Shown piece after piece: positions 17,906 through 28,338 of a stretch of 64,000 bases of DNA (position 1 is its first letter; each line of letters opens with the position of its first letter). The notes under the pieces were generated by a model. The model did no database searches. It worked only from the letters and a program-made list of their open reading frames with translations, and had not been told where the DNA came from. This stretch comes from Thermoanaerobaculia bacterium (GTDB lineage: Bacteria; Acidobacteriota; Thermoanaerobaculia; Multivoradales; J023): assembly GCA_030431255.1 (NCBI GenBank), contig JAUIJL010000026.1, positions 62,001 to 126,000 of the forward strand. Reading direction: 5' to 3'. Position numbers and translations under genes: made by a program.

Positions 17906-18916
17906 TCAAGGCCGGCGATAGCGGTCCCGAGGTCGATCGCGCCGGCGCACATCCCGTCCGCCCAAGTCATCGAGCAGAGCCCGGTGGTTTTCGAAGAAGA
18001 GCCGGTGGGTCACCAGGTTGCGGCTCAGCTGGGTGCAGGCTTGCTCGGCATATCGATCCGACGACAAACAGTTGTCGAGATCTCTCAGATCCTCGTCGAC
18101 TTCCTGGCGGCTCGGCTCCAACAAGCCGTAGAGGTCGCGGTAGATGTCGAATAACAACCACTCGCGCAATTGCTCGAGGCTGCGGCTGCGCTCGGCTCTT
18201 TGTTGCTCCGTGCGACGCAGGGCCTGGTAGCGGAATTCCGAGGACACCAACAGCTGCCTAGCCACCTCTTCGACCCCGCGGCGACCCTCGCGATCCACTT
18301 GATCGACGAATTCCCACGGATCCTCGCCGTGGCGCTCGCGGCGCAGCATGCCACGGTAAAGGGATTCGACCACTTGTAAAGCCGAGGATTGAGCTTCGCG
18401 CGGACCGTGAACGGTCCCGCCATGACCGCCGCGACGGGGCAACACCCGAATGGCTACCCGACCCCGCAGGCAATCCCTGGGAACATCGTGCAGCCGGCCC
18501 GGAGTCTTCACCCCCACCAGCTCGTAGCCCAAATAAACGGTGCCGGGCTCCTGGGCGGTGAAGATCACCCGTCCGGCCCGTCGATCCCGGTGATCTTGGG
18601 CTTGCATCTTCACGTGACGGCGCACCTTGTGGGAATCGCCCCCCAGGCCGATGGCTGCGGGGTAGCCGATCTCGGCGCTGGTGGAATACGGAGTCGGCCC
18701 TCCACTGCGCACGTGCAGATAGAGGTGACCCTCCTCACCCTCCAGAATTTCCACGGTTTCCCCGAATTCATACCAACCCACGTTGTTTTCCTGCCAGAGC
18801 CGATATTTCACCGCGCCGGAGCACTGATGATCAGCGGCCGCCGGTGAGCTCACGGACAAAGCGGCCGTGGCCACCAAAGCCGTGCAGATGCTTAAAAACG
18901 AAAATCTTTGGCTCAT
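17906..18916 (-). CDS. Secreted protein with C-terminal DUF4214-like region
   Basis: A Sec signal peptide (cleavage probably after SSPAAA, near 28) starts the 336-residue protein. Residues 30-160 look like a beta-rich domain (for example YRLWQENNVGWYEFGETVEI) of unknown family. The region around 185-235 (VESLYRGMLRRERHGEDPWEF, VARQLLVSSEFR) resembles the DUF4214/phycobilisome-linker-like repeat, where an S-S-E-F turn ends the unit. A second, weaker unit follows to the end. The tail is very Arg-rich (GGRDVRRRDRPRDRYRR). No enzymatic motif is visible. It is probably an exported structural or surface protein. It is divergent from the AddB-like gene. Confidence 0.7.
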   Translation of the reverse strand: MSQRFSFLSICTALVATAALSVSSPAAADHQCSGAVKYRLWQENNVGWYEFGETVEILEGEEGHLYLHVRSGGPTPYSTSAEIGYPAAIGLGGDSHKVRRHVKMQAQDHRDRRAGRVIFTAQEPGTVYLGYELVGVKTPGRLHDVPRDCLRGRVAIRVLPRRGGHGGTVHGPREAQSSALQVVESLYRGMLRRERHGEDPWEFVDQVDREGRRGVEEVARQLLVSSEFRYQALRRTEQQRAERSRSLEQLREWLLFDIYRDLYGLLEPSRQEVDEDLRDLDNCLSSDRYAEQACTQLSRNLVTHRLFFENHRALLDDLGGRDVRRRDRPRDRYRRP

Positions 18917-19251
18917 CTTCTTCTCCTAAACCCCGACGTGTGGACCCGAAAAGCATCCTGTCGCGAGGTGTGTCTTGATCAGCTTCACATCGCGAGACCC
19001 TGCGGTCGGGCTCTCGACGACGTTGACGCTCCGGCCATGGAATGTGCACGACCTTTCGTCACTCACCAGACCGATAATGCAATTGGCGTTCCAAGATCGA
19101 CACCCAGGGCTCTTCGGCCGAGGAATCCTGCTCAGATGAGCTTCCCGTGCCGTGAGCTCCGATCCAAATCGGCAATATCCAAGATCGACGGCTGATCTTA
19201 TCCCAGTGAAATGGAGCTTCCCCACCGCCGTCGGCACGTATAATCCTCCGC
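18917..19251. other. Divergent promoter region
   Basis: This 335-base gap separates the minus-strand secreted protein from the plus-strand AddB-like gene. It must hold both promoters. I see no gene, hairpin with T-tract or convincing operator in it. Confidence 0.4.
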
Positions 19252-22200
19252 GTGTTGGACACACTTCCCCCCCGAGCTTCCCATCGGCGATTGCTGAGCT
19301 CCGCCGACGCCGGTCGAAGACTGGACGCCGCCCTGGAGTGGCTGGGCCGGCGCAAACGCGACGGCCTTGCGGCCGAAGCGTGCTTGTTGTTGGCGCCGAC
19401 CCGCGGCGCGGCCGAGGATTTGCTGCGAGATTCGGGGCTCGGATTGTTGGGCGTGCACCGGCTGACCCTGCCCCAGCTGGCGGCGGATCTGGCCACCCGC
19501 CGCTTGGCCGAGCAGCGAAAGGTCCCGGTGCGGGGGCTGGCCCTGGAGGCCCTGGCAGCCCGGGCTATCGCCGAAACCCACCACCTTCGACCCCTGGAGT
19601 ATTTCGCTCCCGTGGCGGAAGCTCCGGGCCTGCCCGGCAGCCTGGCTCGGACCCTCGGTGAGCTGCGATCTTGCAACGCCCAAAGCGAGTCACTGACCGC
19701 CCTCGGTGCCCGTGGACGGGACCTCTGCCGCCTTCTGAAGGCCTTCGAGCACCAATTGGATGCCCACGGCTTGGTGGACCCACCCGGGTTGCTGAAAATC
19801 GCCTATGAGTCCATGGGCTCCGACCACCCTCTCGTGGGATTGCCGGTGCTGTGGCTCGACCTGACCCCGGAGTCGCCCCGGGAGCTGGACCTGTTGCGCG
19901 CCTTGGCCGACCACAGTCCCGAGGTGCTGGCCACCGCCGTTGCCGAGGACCGCATCACCCTCCAAAACCTCGAGCAGATTCTCGATACGTCGGTGGAAGC
20001 CCTGGACACACCCGCCCGCGCCGAGCCTGTGGACGCCGCTGAAAATCCCTCAGCGGAGCCCTCTCCGAGCAGCGCCCGCCTCCGGCGCCTCAGGTCCCAT
20101 ATTTTTCGCCAAGATCCGGCGCATGCGGACACCGATTCGGAAGCCGACGAAGGCCGTTCCGAAGGCAAAAATGACAACGATCTTGTATTTTTGTCTGCGC
20201 CCGGGGAGGACCGGGAATGTGTGGAAATCGCCCGCCGGCTGTTGGCCGCCGCTCGCGACGGCCTGGCTTTCGACCAATGCGCCGTCGCCCTGCGCCAACC
20301 GGACACCTACATTCCCCTGATTGAAGAAGCCTTTCACCGCGCTCGCATCCCCGTTCACTTCACCCGCGGCACCCGCCGACCCGACCCCGCCGGCCGCGCC
20401 TTTCTCGCCCTGCTCGCCTGCGCCGACGAGCAGCTCAGCGCCAGCCGGTTTGCCGAATATTTGAGCCTCGGTCAATTGCCCGACGCCGATCCCCTGGGCG
20501 CTCCACCATCGTTCGAGGAAGTCCCTTGGGTGGTGCCCGAGGGGGATCAAATGGTCTTCAAATCGTCCTTTTTTGAGGACACCTCTTCCCCGTCGAGCTC
20601 GCTGAGCACTCCCATCGACCCCGACGCCCCGGTGGTCTCCGGCGCCCTCAAGGCGCCACGTCGATGGGAACGGCTGTTGGTGGACGCGGCGGTGATCCGC
20701 GGGCGAGATCGTTGGCGCCGTCGCCTGGCGGGGGTGATCGAGGAGCACAAGCTTCAGCTGCGATCTCTCTCCCAAACCGATGAGCGCGACCGACGGCGTT
20801 TGGCCGAAGAGCTCGACTCCCTGCGCTCCTTGCAGCGCTTCGCCCTGCCGCTGATCGAGGATCTGGACGAGCTACCCGACGCCGCGCCCTGGGGCGAATG
20901 GCTCACTCGACTGGATCCCCTGGCTGCCCGCGCCCTCAAAACACCGGATCGGGTCTTAGAGGTCCTTTCGGAGCTGCGGCCGATGGCCGAGGTCGGCCCC
21001 GTGCGTTTGCAGGAGGTGAGACGGGTGCTGGCGGAGCGCCTATCCCTGCTGCGCACCGAGCCCACCCGACGGCGCTTCGGCCGAGTATTGGTGGCCACCA
21101 TCGACGAGCTGCGCGGTCGGCGCTTTCACACCGTCTTCCTGCCCGGCTTGGCGGAGGGGCTTTTCCCCCGCCGCGCCCTGGAGGATCCCTTGCTGCTGGA
21201 CCAGGATCGCCGACGGCTCGGCCTGGGCTTGATCACCCAAGAGCAGCGTTTCGCCAAAGAGCGTCGTCTGCTGCGGATCGCCATCGGTGCCGCCGACCGC
21301 CGGCTGATCACTTCCTATCCGAGCTTGGACACCATCCAGGGCCGCAGCCGAGTGCCCTCCTTTTACGCTCTCGACATCCTGCGGGCGGCCGAAGGTAGGT
21401 TCCCAGACCTCCAGAGCCTGGAACGACGGGCGGCGGCGGGCTCCTCCCTGCGACTGGGCTGGCCCGCCCCCAAAGATCCGAAGACCGCCATCGACGACGC
21501 CGAATTCGACCTCGCGACCCTCACCGGCTTGATGGAGCAACGGCCCGAGGGCAACGTCGGTCGAGGCCGCTACTTGCTCGACACCAATGCTCACCTGCGG
21601 CGTTGCCTGCGCAATCGATATTCCCGCTGGGCCCACAAATGGTCCCCCGCCGACGGTTTGATCTCGTCCAACGACGAGACCCTGCGGATCTTGCACAGCC
21701 ATCGGCCCACGGAGCGCAGCTATTCGCCGACCTCCCTGCAGCACTTCGCCGCTTGCCCGTATCGTTTCTACCTGCACGGCGTGTTGCGTCTGCGTTTGCG
21801 GGACCGAATCGAGCAATTGGAGCAGATGGACCCGCTGACCCGCGGCGCTCTCTTTCATCAGGTGCAATTCGAGCTCCTGAGCCTGCTCAAGGATCGTCGT
21901 CTGCTGCCCATGCAAGGTCGGCAAGGAGAGCCCGACTACCTGGACACCCTCTACCACCTGACGGACCAAACTCTCGAAGCGGTGGCCAAACGCTACGAGG
22001 AAGATTTGGCACCGGCTATTCCCCGGGTTTGGCGTAGCGAGATCGAAGGCTTGCAGCTGGATCTGAGGGGCTGGGTCCGCTCCCTGGTGAGCTCGGCCGA
22101 CAGCGAGCCGTGGGTGCCGTCGAAATTCGAGCTGGCGTTCGGATTGGCCAAAGACGAAAACCACGACCCCGAAAGCTCCGAGGAAGACGTGGTGATCGCC

Positions 22201-22662
22201 GGAGGGCGAAGGATCCGCGGCTCGATCGATTTGGTGGAGGTCGACCCGGCCCACAAGACCCTGCGCATCACGGACCACAAGACGGGTCGGCCGCGGTCGA
22301 CCAAGGGGCGCCGGCTCTACGTCGGCGGTGGCGAGCTGCTTCAGCCCGTGCTCTACAGCCTGGCGGCGGAGGCGGTGCTCGATCAACAGGTCGAATCCGG
22401 TCGGCTCTCCTATTGCACCCGCCGGGGCGGTTATCGGGTGTTGGAAGCCCACCTCGACGACGAGGCTCGCGACGCCGTCGACGTCTTCTTTCAGGCCCTC
22501 GAGCGCCAAGTGGAAAAAGGTTTCCTGCCCGCCGCACCCCGGGAGCAGGCGTGCCGTTGGTGCGACTACCGGCTGATCTGCGGCCCCCAAGAGGAGCTCC
22601 GTTCCGCGCTGAAAGCCCAGGAGCCTCTGGCGGAGCTGCGGCATGTGAGGTCGCTGCCGTGA
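19252..22662 (+). CDS. addB: AddB-like nuclease/helicase subunit
   Basis: The 1136-residue protein matches the AddB subunit of the AddAB helicase-nuclease, which processes double-strand breaks. The UvrD-like middle keeps VATIDELRGRRFHTVFLPGLAEG and FPRRALEDPLLLDQDRR, typical of AddB. The C-terminal PD-(D/E)XK nuclease is intact: RGSIDLVEV supplies Asp and ITDHKTG supplies the D-x-K (about 985-1008), with a following Q near LLQPVLYSLA. Four Cys form the predicted iron-sulfur staple (CPYRF near 834; CRWCDYRLIC near 1100). The N-terminal Walker A is degenerate, which is common in AddB. Its stop overlaps the GTG of the AddA-like gene by 4 bases. The gene starts at GTG 19252, where the frame opens. 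Confidence 0.85.
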   Translation: MLDTLPPRASHRRLLSSADAGRRLDAALEWLGRRKRDGLAAEACLLLAPTRGAAEDLLRDSGLGLLGVHRLTLPQLAADLATRRLAEQRKVPVRGLALEALAARAIAETHHLRPLEYFAPVAEAPGLPGSLARTLGELRSCNAQSESLTALGARGRDLCRLLKAFEHQLDAHGLVDPPGLLKIAYESMGSDHPLVGLPVLWLDLTPESPRELDLLRALADHSPEVLATAVAEDRITLQNLEQILDTSVEALDTPARAEPVDAAENPSAEPSPSSARLRRLRSHIFRQDPAHADTDSEADEGRSEGKNDNDLVFLSAPGEDRECVEIARRLLAAARDGLAFDQCAVALRQPDTYIPLIEEAFHRARIPVHFTRGTRRPDPAGRAFLALLACADEQLSASRFAEYLSLGQLPDADPLGAPPSFEEVPWVVPEGDQMVFKSSFFEDTSSPSSSLSTPIDPDAPVVSGALKAPRRWERLLVDAAVIRGRDRWRRRLAGVIEEHKLQLRSLSQTDERDRRRLAEELDSLRSLQRFALPLIEDLDELPDAAPWGEWLTRLDPLAARALKTPDRVLEVLSELRPMAEVGPVRLQEVRRVLAERLSLLRTEPTRRRFGRVLVATIDELRGRRFHTVFLPGLAEGLFPRRALEDPLLLDQDRRRLGLGLITQEQRFAKERRLLRIAIGAADRRLITSYPSLDTIQGRSRVPSFYALDILRAAEGRFPDLQSLERRAAAGSSLRLGWPAPKDPKTAIDDAEFDLATLTGLMEQRPEGNVGRGRYLLDTNAHLRRCLRNRYSRWAHKWSPADGLISSNDETLRILHSHRPTERSYSPTSLQHFAACPYRFYLHGVLRLRLRDRIEQLEQMDPLTRGALFHQVQFELLSLLKDRRLLPMQGRQGEPDYLDTLYHLTDQTLEAVAKRYEEDLAPAIPRVWRSEIEGLQLDLRGWVRSLVSSADSEPWVPSKFELAFGLAKDENHDPESSEEDVVIAGGRRIRGSIDLVEVDPAHKTLRITDHKTGRPRSTKGRRLYVGGGELLQPVLYSLAAEAVLDQQVESGRLSYCTRRGGYRVLEAHLDDEARDAVDVFFQALERQVEKGFLPAAPREQACRWCDYRLICGPQEELRSALKAQEPLAELRHVRSLP

Positions 22663-25600
22663 GCGAGGCAAAGACCGAGCGGCAAGCTCCGGAGAGCTCG
22701 ATCCACGACGCCGGCTTGGCCGCCGACGCCGAGGCCCGGCTGCGGATCCGGGAATCCCTCGACGAGAGTCTGTGGGTCGAAGCCGCGGCCGGCACCGGCA
22801 AAACCACCGTCTTGGTGGAACGTTTGGTGCGCATGCTGGCGGAGGGCCGGGCCACGGTGGACCGGGTGGTGGCGGTCACGTTCACCCGCAAGGCCGCCGG
22901 GGAGCTGAAGCTCCGGTTGCGCCGAGACCTCGACGACGCCCGCGCCGCCCTCGACCCTGAATCCCAATCCGAGCCCCAAGATCCCGAGCTCGCCCTCCAG
23001 CATCGTCGACTGTCCGAGGCCATCGCCCGGCTCGAAGAGGCCCACATCGGCACCATCCACTCCTTCTGCGCCGAGATCCTGCGACGCCGACCGGTGGAGG
23101 CGGGGGTCGATCCAGCGTTTGTGGAGATGGACGACGAGGAAGCCGGCAAGCTCTACGAGCAAGTCTTTCGGCTCTGGATCGAGCAACGGCTAGACGACCT
23201 GCCCCCGGGTCTCGAACGGGCTTTGCGTCGCCTGGCCAACGAACGCAGCTCCGATGGCACGTCTCCCATCGAACGGCTCTTACAAGCCGGCCGCCAGCTG
23301 GTGGATTGGAGGGATTTCGACCATCCTTGGAGCAGCCCCGAGATGGACCTTCAAGGCGAAATCGACACCCTGGTGGACATGAGCCGCGAGCTCTTGGCCA
23401 TGCGGAATCGCGGAGCTCCCCGAGATCAGCTCTATCAAGCCCTGGACCCGTTGGAAGACCTCGACGCTTGGGTCGAGCGCAGCGAGTCCCTGGCCCATCG
23501 TCGGGACTACGCCGAGCTCGAAGCCTTGCTCATCCAGCTGTTGAAGGATCTGCGATGGAACGATCGCCGGGGTCGGACCACCCACTACGCCCCGGACCTA
23601 CCCCGCCAAGAAGTCTTGAACGCCCGGGAGCAGCTGATCGACCGCCTCGACGCCTTCCAACAACAAGCCGGTGCCGATCTCTCCCGGCACCTCCAGACCG
23701 AGCTGTCGGAGGTGCTTGAGGACTACACCCGGCTCAAACGCCTGAACGGCCGGCTCGACTTCCTCGATCTGCTGATCCGCTGCCGGGATCTGCTTCGGGA
23801 TCAGCCCGAAACTCGGCATGACTTTCAACGGGCGTTCGATTGCATCTTCGTCGACGAGTTCCAGGACACGGATCCATTGCAAGCAGAAATTCTTCTGCTG
23901 TTGGCGGCCTCCCCGGACGAGCCCGGTGATTGGCTCCAGTCCCGCCCCAGCCCGGGCAAGCTTTTCGTGGTGGGTGACCCCAAGCAATCCATCTACCGTT
24001 TCCGTCGGGCCGACGTCTTGCTCTACCAGAGCATCGGCGATCATCTCGAAGCCTCGGGCGTGGCCCGGATCCATCTAAGCCGCAGCTTCCGGGCCGGTCA
24101 AGCCTTGCAAGACGCGGTCAACCAAGCCTTCGGTCGCCGCATGGAGGAGGATCGCCGCGCCGGTCAGCCGGCCTATGTGCCTTTGGCCGGTGGCCACGAG
24201 GATCCCGAGGAGCAGCCTTCGTTGATCGCCATCTCCGCCCCGGCGCCTTTCGGTTATAGCCGGGTGACCGGCAAGGCGATCGAAGCGTCCATGCCCGAGG
24301 CGGTGGCGGCCTTTGTGCAATGGCTGGTCCAGCACAGTGGCTGGACGGTTCGCGATGCCGGCGGCCGGCGGGTGCCGATCCGTCCCCGGCATATTTGCTT
24401 GCTCTTCCGACGCTTCATGTCGTGGGGACGGGACGTGACCGGCGATTATTTGCGCCACCTGGAATCCCACGGGGTGGACCACGTGGTGGTGGGAGGGCGC
24501 TCCTTCCACCAGCGGGAAGAAGTAGAGACCTTGAGAGCGGCCCTGGTGGCCATCGAATGGCCCGACGACGCCCTCGCCGTCTACGCCACCCTGCGGGGTG
24601 AGCTCTTCGGATTCACCGACGAGGCGTTGCTGCGCTACAAAAGCCGAGTGGGCCGTCTTCACCCGTTGGTCGCTTCGAACGAGGTCGGACAGACCGAAGG
24701 CTCGACCTCCTTCGATGACCTAAGTGAAGGCGACGGCGACGATCTGGAGCAGATTCGAGACGCTTTGGGAATGTTGGCGGAGCTGCATCAACGCCGCAAC
24801 GAGGTGCCGATCGCCCAAACCCTCAACCGGCTGCTGGCCCACACTCGGGCCCAAGCGGGCTTCGCCTTCCGGCCCGCGGGCAATCAAGTGCTGGTCAACG
24901 TGCAGCGGATCGTCGACATGGCACGGGGTTTCGAGGTCCGCGGAGGTTTGTCGTTCCGAGGTTTCGTCGAGCATCTCGACACCGCCGCCCAAAAACCCGG
25001 CGGCTCGTCGCCCATGCTCGAGGAAGGCGCCGAGGGCGTTCGTTTGATGACCGCCCATTCCGCCAAGGGCCTCGAATTCCCCGTGGTGATCCTCGCCGAC
25101 CCCACTTGCAAGCTGACCGCCCGCGAGCCCGGCCGCTTTCTCGACGCGGAGCGCCGATTGTGCGCCCAGAAGATCCTCGGCTGCTCGCCCCTCGAGCTGT
25201 TGCAGAATCGCGAGCTGGAGCTGGATCGCGACCGCGCCGAAGGCACCCGGCTGGCCTACGTGGCGGCGACCCGAGCCCGTGACCTCTTGGTGGTCACCGG
25301 TGTCGGCACCGGCCCATGGACCGACAGCTGGCTGAGCCCGTTGGACGAGGTGGTCTACCCGGCGCGCCAAAAATTCATCGACGCGGAGCCCGCGCCGGGT
25401 TGTCCGGAATTCGGCCCGACCACCATTCTCGCGGGTCCGCGGGATTTCGACCCCCACGCGCCGCCCCCCATCCGGCCGGGCCTGCATCGGGCCCGGGGCG
25501 GAGGACCGGGTGTGGTGTGGTGGGATCCCCAAACCCTGCATTTGGGCATCCGCCGCAATTTCGGTGTCAGGTTCCCCAAGTTGCTGGCGCCCGACCCCGG

Positions 25601-26216
25601 CGGCAAAGCCTTTGAAATCGGCCTAGATCTCTACCTGGACTGGCGAGGTAAGAGGGACCGAGCCGCGGAGGGCGGCCAAGCGCCGTCCCACGACGTGATC
25701 GTGGTCACCGAGACCCAGCAGATGCCACCGGGACCCGCGAGATCCATTGAGCTACTGCGACTCCCGAGGTCCGACGATCGACCGTCGGGAAAACGGTTCG
25801 GCACCTTGGTGCACACCGTCTTCCGCGACGTGCCCCTCGATCCCGTAGAGCCGGAGGCCATCCAAGCCCTGACCCAACTGCACGGCCGCCTGCTCTCCGC
25901 CACCCCAGCCGAGGTGCAAGCGACCTTCGAGGCGGTTCGCTCCGCCCTGGAGCATCCACTGATGCGGAGGGCGGCCCGAGCGAAGAGCCTCTTGCGCGAG
26001 GTCCCGTTCCTGCTACCCCTCGAGCGGGGACCGTCGGTGGAAGGGGTGCTCGACTTGGCCTTTCTGGAGGAAGACCGGTGGATGGTGGTCGATTTCAAAA
26101 CCGATTCCGACCCCAGCGTGCATTTCGCCGCCTACGAGCGACAGGTGGCCTGGTACGCCTACGCCCTGGAGACGATCACCGGTCAGGCTGCCGGAGGGAC
26201 TCTTTTTGCGATCTAG
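22659..26216 (+). CDS. addA: AddA-like helicase/nuclease subunit
   Basis: The protein (1185 residues from GTG 22659) is the UvrD-type motor of an AddAB-type complex. Motifs in order are Walker A EAAAGTGKTT (near 41), VAVTFTRKAAGELK, FVDEFQDTDPLQAEI, VVGDPKQSIYRFRRAD, MTAHSAKGLEFPVVI and AYVAATRARD. The C-terminal PD-(D/E)XK domain is intact: GVLDLAFLEEDRWMVVDFKTD and YERQVAWYAYAL. The frame is open far upstream inside addB, but similarity begins at the GTG that overlaps the addB stop (GTGA), so that start is chosen. Translation is therefore coupled to addB. The complex would unwind and trim DNA ends for RecA loading. Confidence 0.9.
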   Translation: MSEAKTERQAPESSIHDAGLAADAEARLRIRESLDESLWVEAAAGTGKTTVLVERLVRMLAEGRATVDRVVAVTFTRKAAGELKLRLRRDLDDARAALDPESQSEPQDPELALQHRRLSEAIARLEEAHIGTIHSFCAEILRRRPVEAGVDPAFVEMDDEEAGKLYEQVFRLWIEQRLDDLPPGLERALRRLANERSSDGTSPIERLLQAGRQLVDWRDFDHPWSSPEMDLQGEIDTLVDMSRELLAMRNRGAPRDQLYQALDPLEDLDAWVERSESLAHRRDYAELEALLIQLLKDLRWNDRRGRTTHYAPDLPRQEVLNAREQLIDRLDAFQQQAGADLSRHLQTELSEVLEDYTRLKRLNGRLDFLDLLIRCRDLLRDQPETRHDFQRAFDCIFVDEFQDTDPLQAEILLLLAASPDEPGDWLQSRPSPGKLFVVGDPKQSIYRFRRADVLLYQSIGDHLEASGVARIHLSRSFRAGQALQDAVNQAFGRRMEEDRRAGQPAYVPLAGGHEDPEEQPSLIAISAPAPFGYSRVTGKAIEASMPEAVAAFVQWLVQHSGWTVRDAGGRRVPIRPRHICLLFRRFMSWGRDVTGDYLRHLESHGVDHVVVGGRSFHQREEVETLRAALVAIEWPDDALAVYATLRGELFGFTDEALLRYKSRVGRLHPLVASNEVGQTEGSTSFDDLSEGDGDDLEQIRDALGMLAELHQRRNEVPIAQTLNRLLAHTRAQAGFAFRPAGNQVLVNVQRIVDMARGFEVRGGLSFRGFVEHLDTAAQKPGGSSPMLEEGAEGVRLMTAHSAKGLEFPVVILADPTCKLTAREPGRFLDAERRLCAQKILGCSPLELLQNRELELDRDRAEGTRLAYVAATRARDLLVVTGVGTGPWTDSWLSPLDEVVYPARQKFIDAEPAPGCPEFGPTTILAGPRDFDPHAPPPIRPGLHRARGGGPGVVWWDPQTLHLGIRRNFGVRFPKLLAPDPGGKAFEIGLDLYLDWRGKRDRAAEGGQAPSHDVIVVTETQQMPPGPARSIELLRLPRSDDRPSGKRFGTLVHTVFRDVPLDPVEPEAIQALTQLHGRLLSATPAEVQATFEAVRSALEHPLMRRAARAKSLLREVPFLLPLERGPSVEGVLDLAFLEEDRWMVVDFKTDSDPSVHFAAYERQVAWYAYALETITGQAAGGTLFAI

Positions 26217-26217
26217 G

Positions 26218-26835
26218 ATGAAACCCGTGCTCTACCCCAGGCTTCGCTGGTTGGCGTTGGTTTGGCTGCTGGTTTACCTGCCTTCGTACGCCATGGCCTA
26301 CGGGGTGATGAATTTTCTATTTCTGTGCAATCTCGGGGTGCTGATCACCGCCTTGGCCCTGCTCATCGGCAACCAGCTCCTGGTGTCCACCCAAGCCCTC
26401 GCGGCGCCGGTGATCGGCCTGGTGTGGGGGTTGGACGCCGGCACCCGCCTCCTGACCGGTAGCTTCCTATTTGGAGGCACCGCCTATATGTGGGATCCGC
26501 AATACCCGCTCTTCACGCGTTTTTTGTCCCTCTACCACTTGTTTTGGCCGCTGTTGGTGCTTTGGTGTGTGCGCACGAAGGGTTACGATCGCCGAGCATG
26601 GAAAGCCCAAAGCGCGTTGGCGGCGGTCACTTTGCTCGCTTCCCGACTGCTGACGGAGCGCGAGCTGAACGTCAACTACGCCTATGCGGACCCGTTCTTC
26701 CAACTTCAGCTCGGACCGGCACCCTTGCATTTGGCCATTGTGCTGACCGCCTTATGCGGGATCATCTACGGAGCCACCCACGGGTTTTTGCTCCGAGTCT
26801 TGCGCTGCCCCGCTCCGACCGAGCCTGAGCCCTAA
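26218..26835 (+). CDS. Polytopic membrane protein of unknown function
   Basis: The 205-residue protein starts at ATG one base after the addA stop. It has five to six hydrophobic helices (for example LALVWLLVYLPSYAMAYGVM, LITALALLIGNQLLV, LHLAIVLTALCGIIYGATHG). Between helices four and five lies the polar stretch LNVNYAYADP, a type of motif seen in uncharacterised membrane proteins of Planctomycetes and Acidobacteriota. No catalytic or transporter signature is visible. Tight spacing suggests cotranscription with addBA and perhaps with pyrC downstream. Confidence 0.65.
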   Translation: MKPVLYPRLRWLALVWLLVYLPSYAMAYGVMNFLFLCNLGVLITALALLIGNQLLVSTQALAAPVIGLVWGLDAGTRLLTGSFLFGGTAYMWDPQYPLFTRFLSLYHLFWPLLVLWCVRTKGYDRRAWKAQSALAAVTLLASRLLTERELNVNYAYADPFFQLQLGPAPLHLAIVLTALCGIIYGATHGFLLRVLRCPAPTEPEP

Positions 26836-26868
26836 GCTCTACCCCCAACCCCATACTTCTTAGAACCT

Positions 26869-28230
26869 ATGAGCTCGAAAACCCTGATTCGTAATGCCAC
26901 CGTCGTGCTTCCCGAGACCACGGAGCGCACCGATGTTCTGATCGAAGGCCGGACCATCGCCGCCATCGATCCAGCCCCCGGAACCCGGGCCGATCACACG
27001 GTGGACGCCGGCGGCCTGCATTTGATGCCAGGCGTGATCGACGATCAAGTGCACTTCCGCGACCCCGGATTGACCCATAAGGAAGATTTGCACACCGGCA
27101 GCTTGGCTTGCGCCAAGGGTGGGGTGACCACGTATTTGGAAATGCCCAATACCCAGCCCAACACCGTCACCGTCGAGGCTTTGCACGCCAAGCTCGAGCT
27201 GGCGGCGAGCAAGTCGGTGGTGAATTACGGCTTCTACATCGGCGCCACGCCGGACAACGTGGAAGAGCTGAAAAAAGCCCGTCGGACCCCGGGCATCAAG
27301 ATCTTCATCGGCTCCTCCACCGGCAATCTCTTGGTGGACGAGCAGGAAGCTTTGGAACGCATCTTTGCCGAAGCGAGCCTGCCGATCACCGCTCATTGTG
27401 AGGACGAAGCCACCGTGCGCGCCAACGCGGAGCGCTTGGGGGGCGGACGCCGCATCGAGGATCACTCGAAAATTCGCGACCACGAGGCGGCCCGCATCGC
27501 CACCGCCCGGGCCATCGACTTGGCCTTGCGGCATCACGCTCGATTCCACGTGCTGCACGTATCCACCGCCGACGAGATCCCGTTGATCGCGAGCGCGGCC
27601 GGATCGGGCCTGATCACCGCCGAGGTCTGCCCCCATCACCTCTTCTTCAGCATCGACGACTACCCGCGTCTGGGATCCAAAGTGCAGATGAATCCGTCAA
27701 TAAAAACGGCCGCCGACAACCGGGCTCTCTGGCAGGCCCTGCTCGACGGCACCATCCAAGTGGTGGCCACGGACCACGCGCCCCACACCCTCGAAGAGAA
27801 AGAGCGCCCTTATCCGCAGTCCCCGTCCGGCCTGCCGGCGGTCGAAAATAGCCTCGCCCTCATGCTCAACCAGGTCCACCTCGGTCTGTGCACCCTGGAG
27901 CAGGTGGTGTCGTGGATGTGCGACGCGCCGGCCAGGGTGTGGGATGTGGTGGGCAAAGGTCGAATTGAGGAAGGCTTCGACGCGGATCTAGTCCTCGTGG
28001 ATCTGCACAAAGAGCACACCGTGCTCGACGCGGAGCAAATCACCCGCTGCGGCTGGAGCCCATGGCACGGCACCACCCTCACCGGCTGGCCGGTGCGCAC
28101 CTGGGTGATGGGACGGGAAGTCTTTCGAGACGGCAAGCTCGACCCGAGCATCCGCGGCACCGAAGCCGTTTACGACCACGGTCGCGGAGGTTATTGGGCC
28201 GGCCGGAAGGACTCCGGTGGGATTTCCTGA
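26869..28230 (+). CDS. pyrC: Dihydroorotase, class I
   Basis: The 453-residue amidohydrolase makes dihydroorotate from carbamoyl aspartate, in the third step of pyrimidine synthesis. Metal and substrate motifs are in place: [10 protein letters not shown] (His-x-His region here H-x-R), EMPNTQPNT, the bridging Lys in [23 protein letters not shown], and DHAPH with the catalytic Asp. The C-terminus has the usual [15 protein letters not shown] closing beta segment. Length fits class I enzymes (about 430-460). Allantoinase is the main alternative, but there are no purine-degradation neighbours. It follows the membrane protein by 33 bases. No pyrB or carAB is in the window. Confidence 0.9.
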   Translation: MSSKTLIRNATVVLPETTERTDVLIEGRTIAAIDPAPGTRADHTVDAGGLHLMPGVIDDQVHFRDPGLTHKEDLHTGSLACAKGGVTTYLEMPNTQPNTVTVEALHAKLELAASKSVVNYGFYIGATPDNVEELKKARRTPGIKIFIGSSTGNLLVDEQEALERIFAEASLPITAHCEDEATVRANAERLGGGRRIEDHSKIRDHEAARIATARAIDLALRHHARFHVLHVSTADEIPLIASAAGSGLITAEVCPHHLFFSIDDYPRLGSKVQMNPSIKTAADNRALWQALLDGTIQVVATDHAPHTLEEKERPYPQSPSGLPAVENSLALMLNQVHLGLCTLEQVVSWMCDAPARVWDVVGKGRIEEGFDADLVLVDLHKEHTVLDAEQITRCGWSPWHGTTLTGWPVRTWVMGREVFRDGKLDPSIRGTEAVYDHGRGGYWAGRKDSGGIS

Positions 28231-28338
28231 GAAGTAGGGTGTCGAAGCAGCACACCTGCGCTGATCTCCGGTGGTGTGCGCTGAACAACAGGCGAGCCTA
28301 TCCGCGTCCGAATATCTGACGCGCCACGCTGACTTCAA
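28231..28338. other. Convergent gap with weak hairpin
   Basis: Between the pyrC stop and the sulfatase-like gene stop there is one hairpin (GCACACC 28250-28256 and GGTGTGC 28273-28279) without a T-tract. It could end transcription from either side, but this is weak. Confidence 0.35.

Noticed and set aside
21040..22671. 543-codon minus-strand frame opposite addB
   Set aside because: Antisense shadow; the plus-strand frame holds the nuclease motifs.
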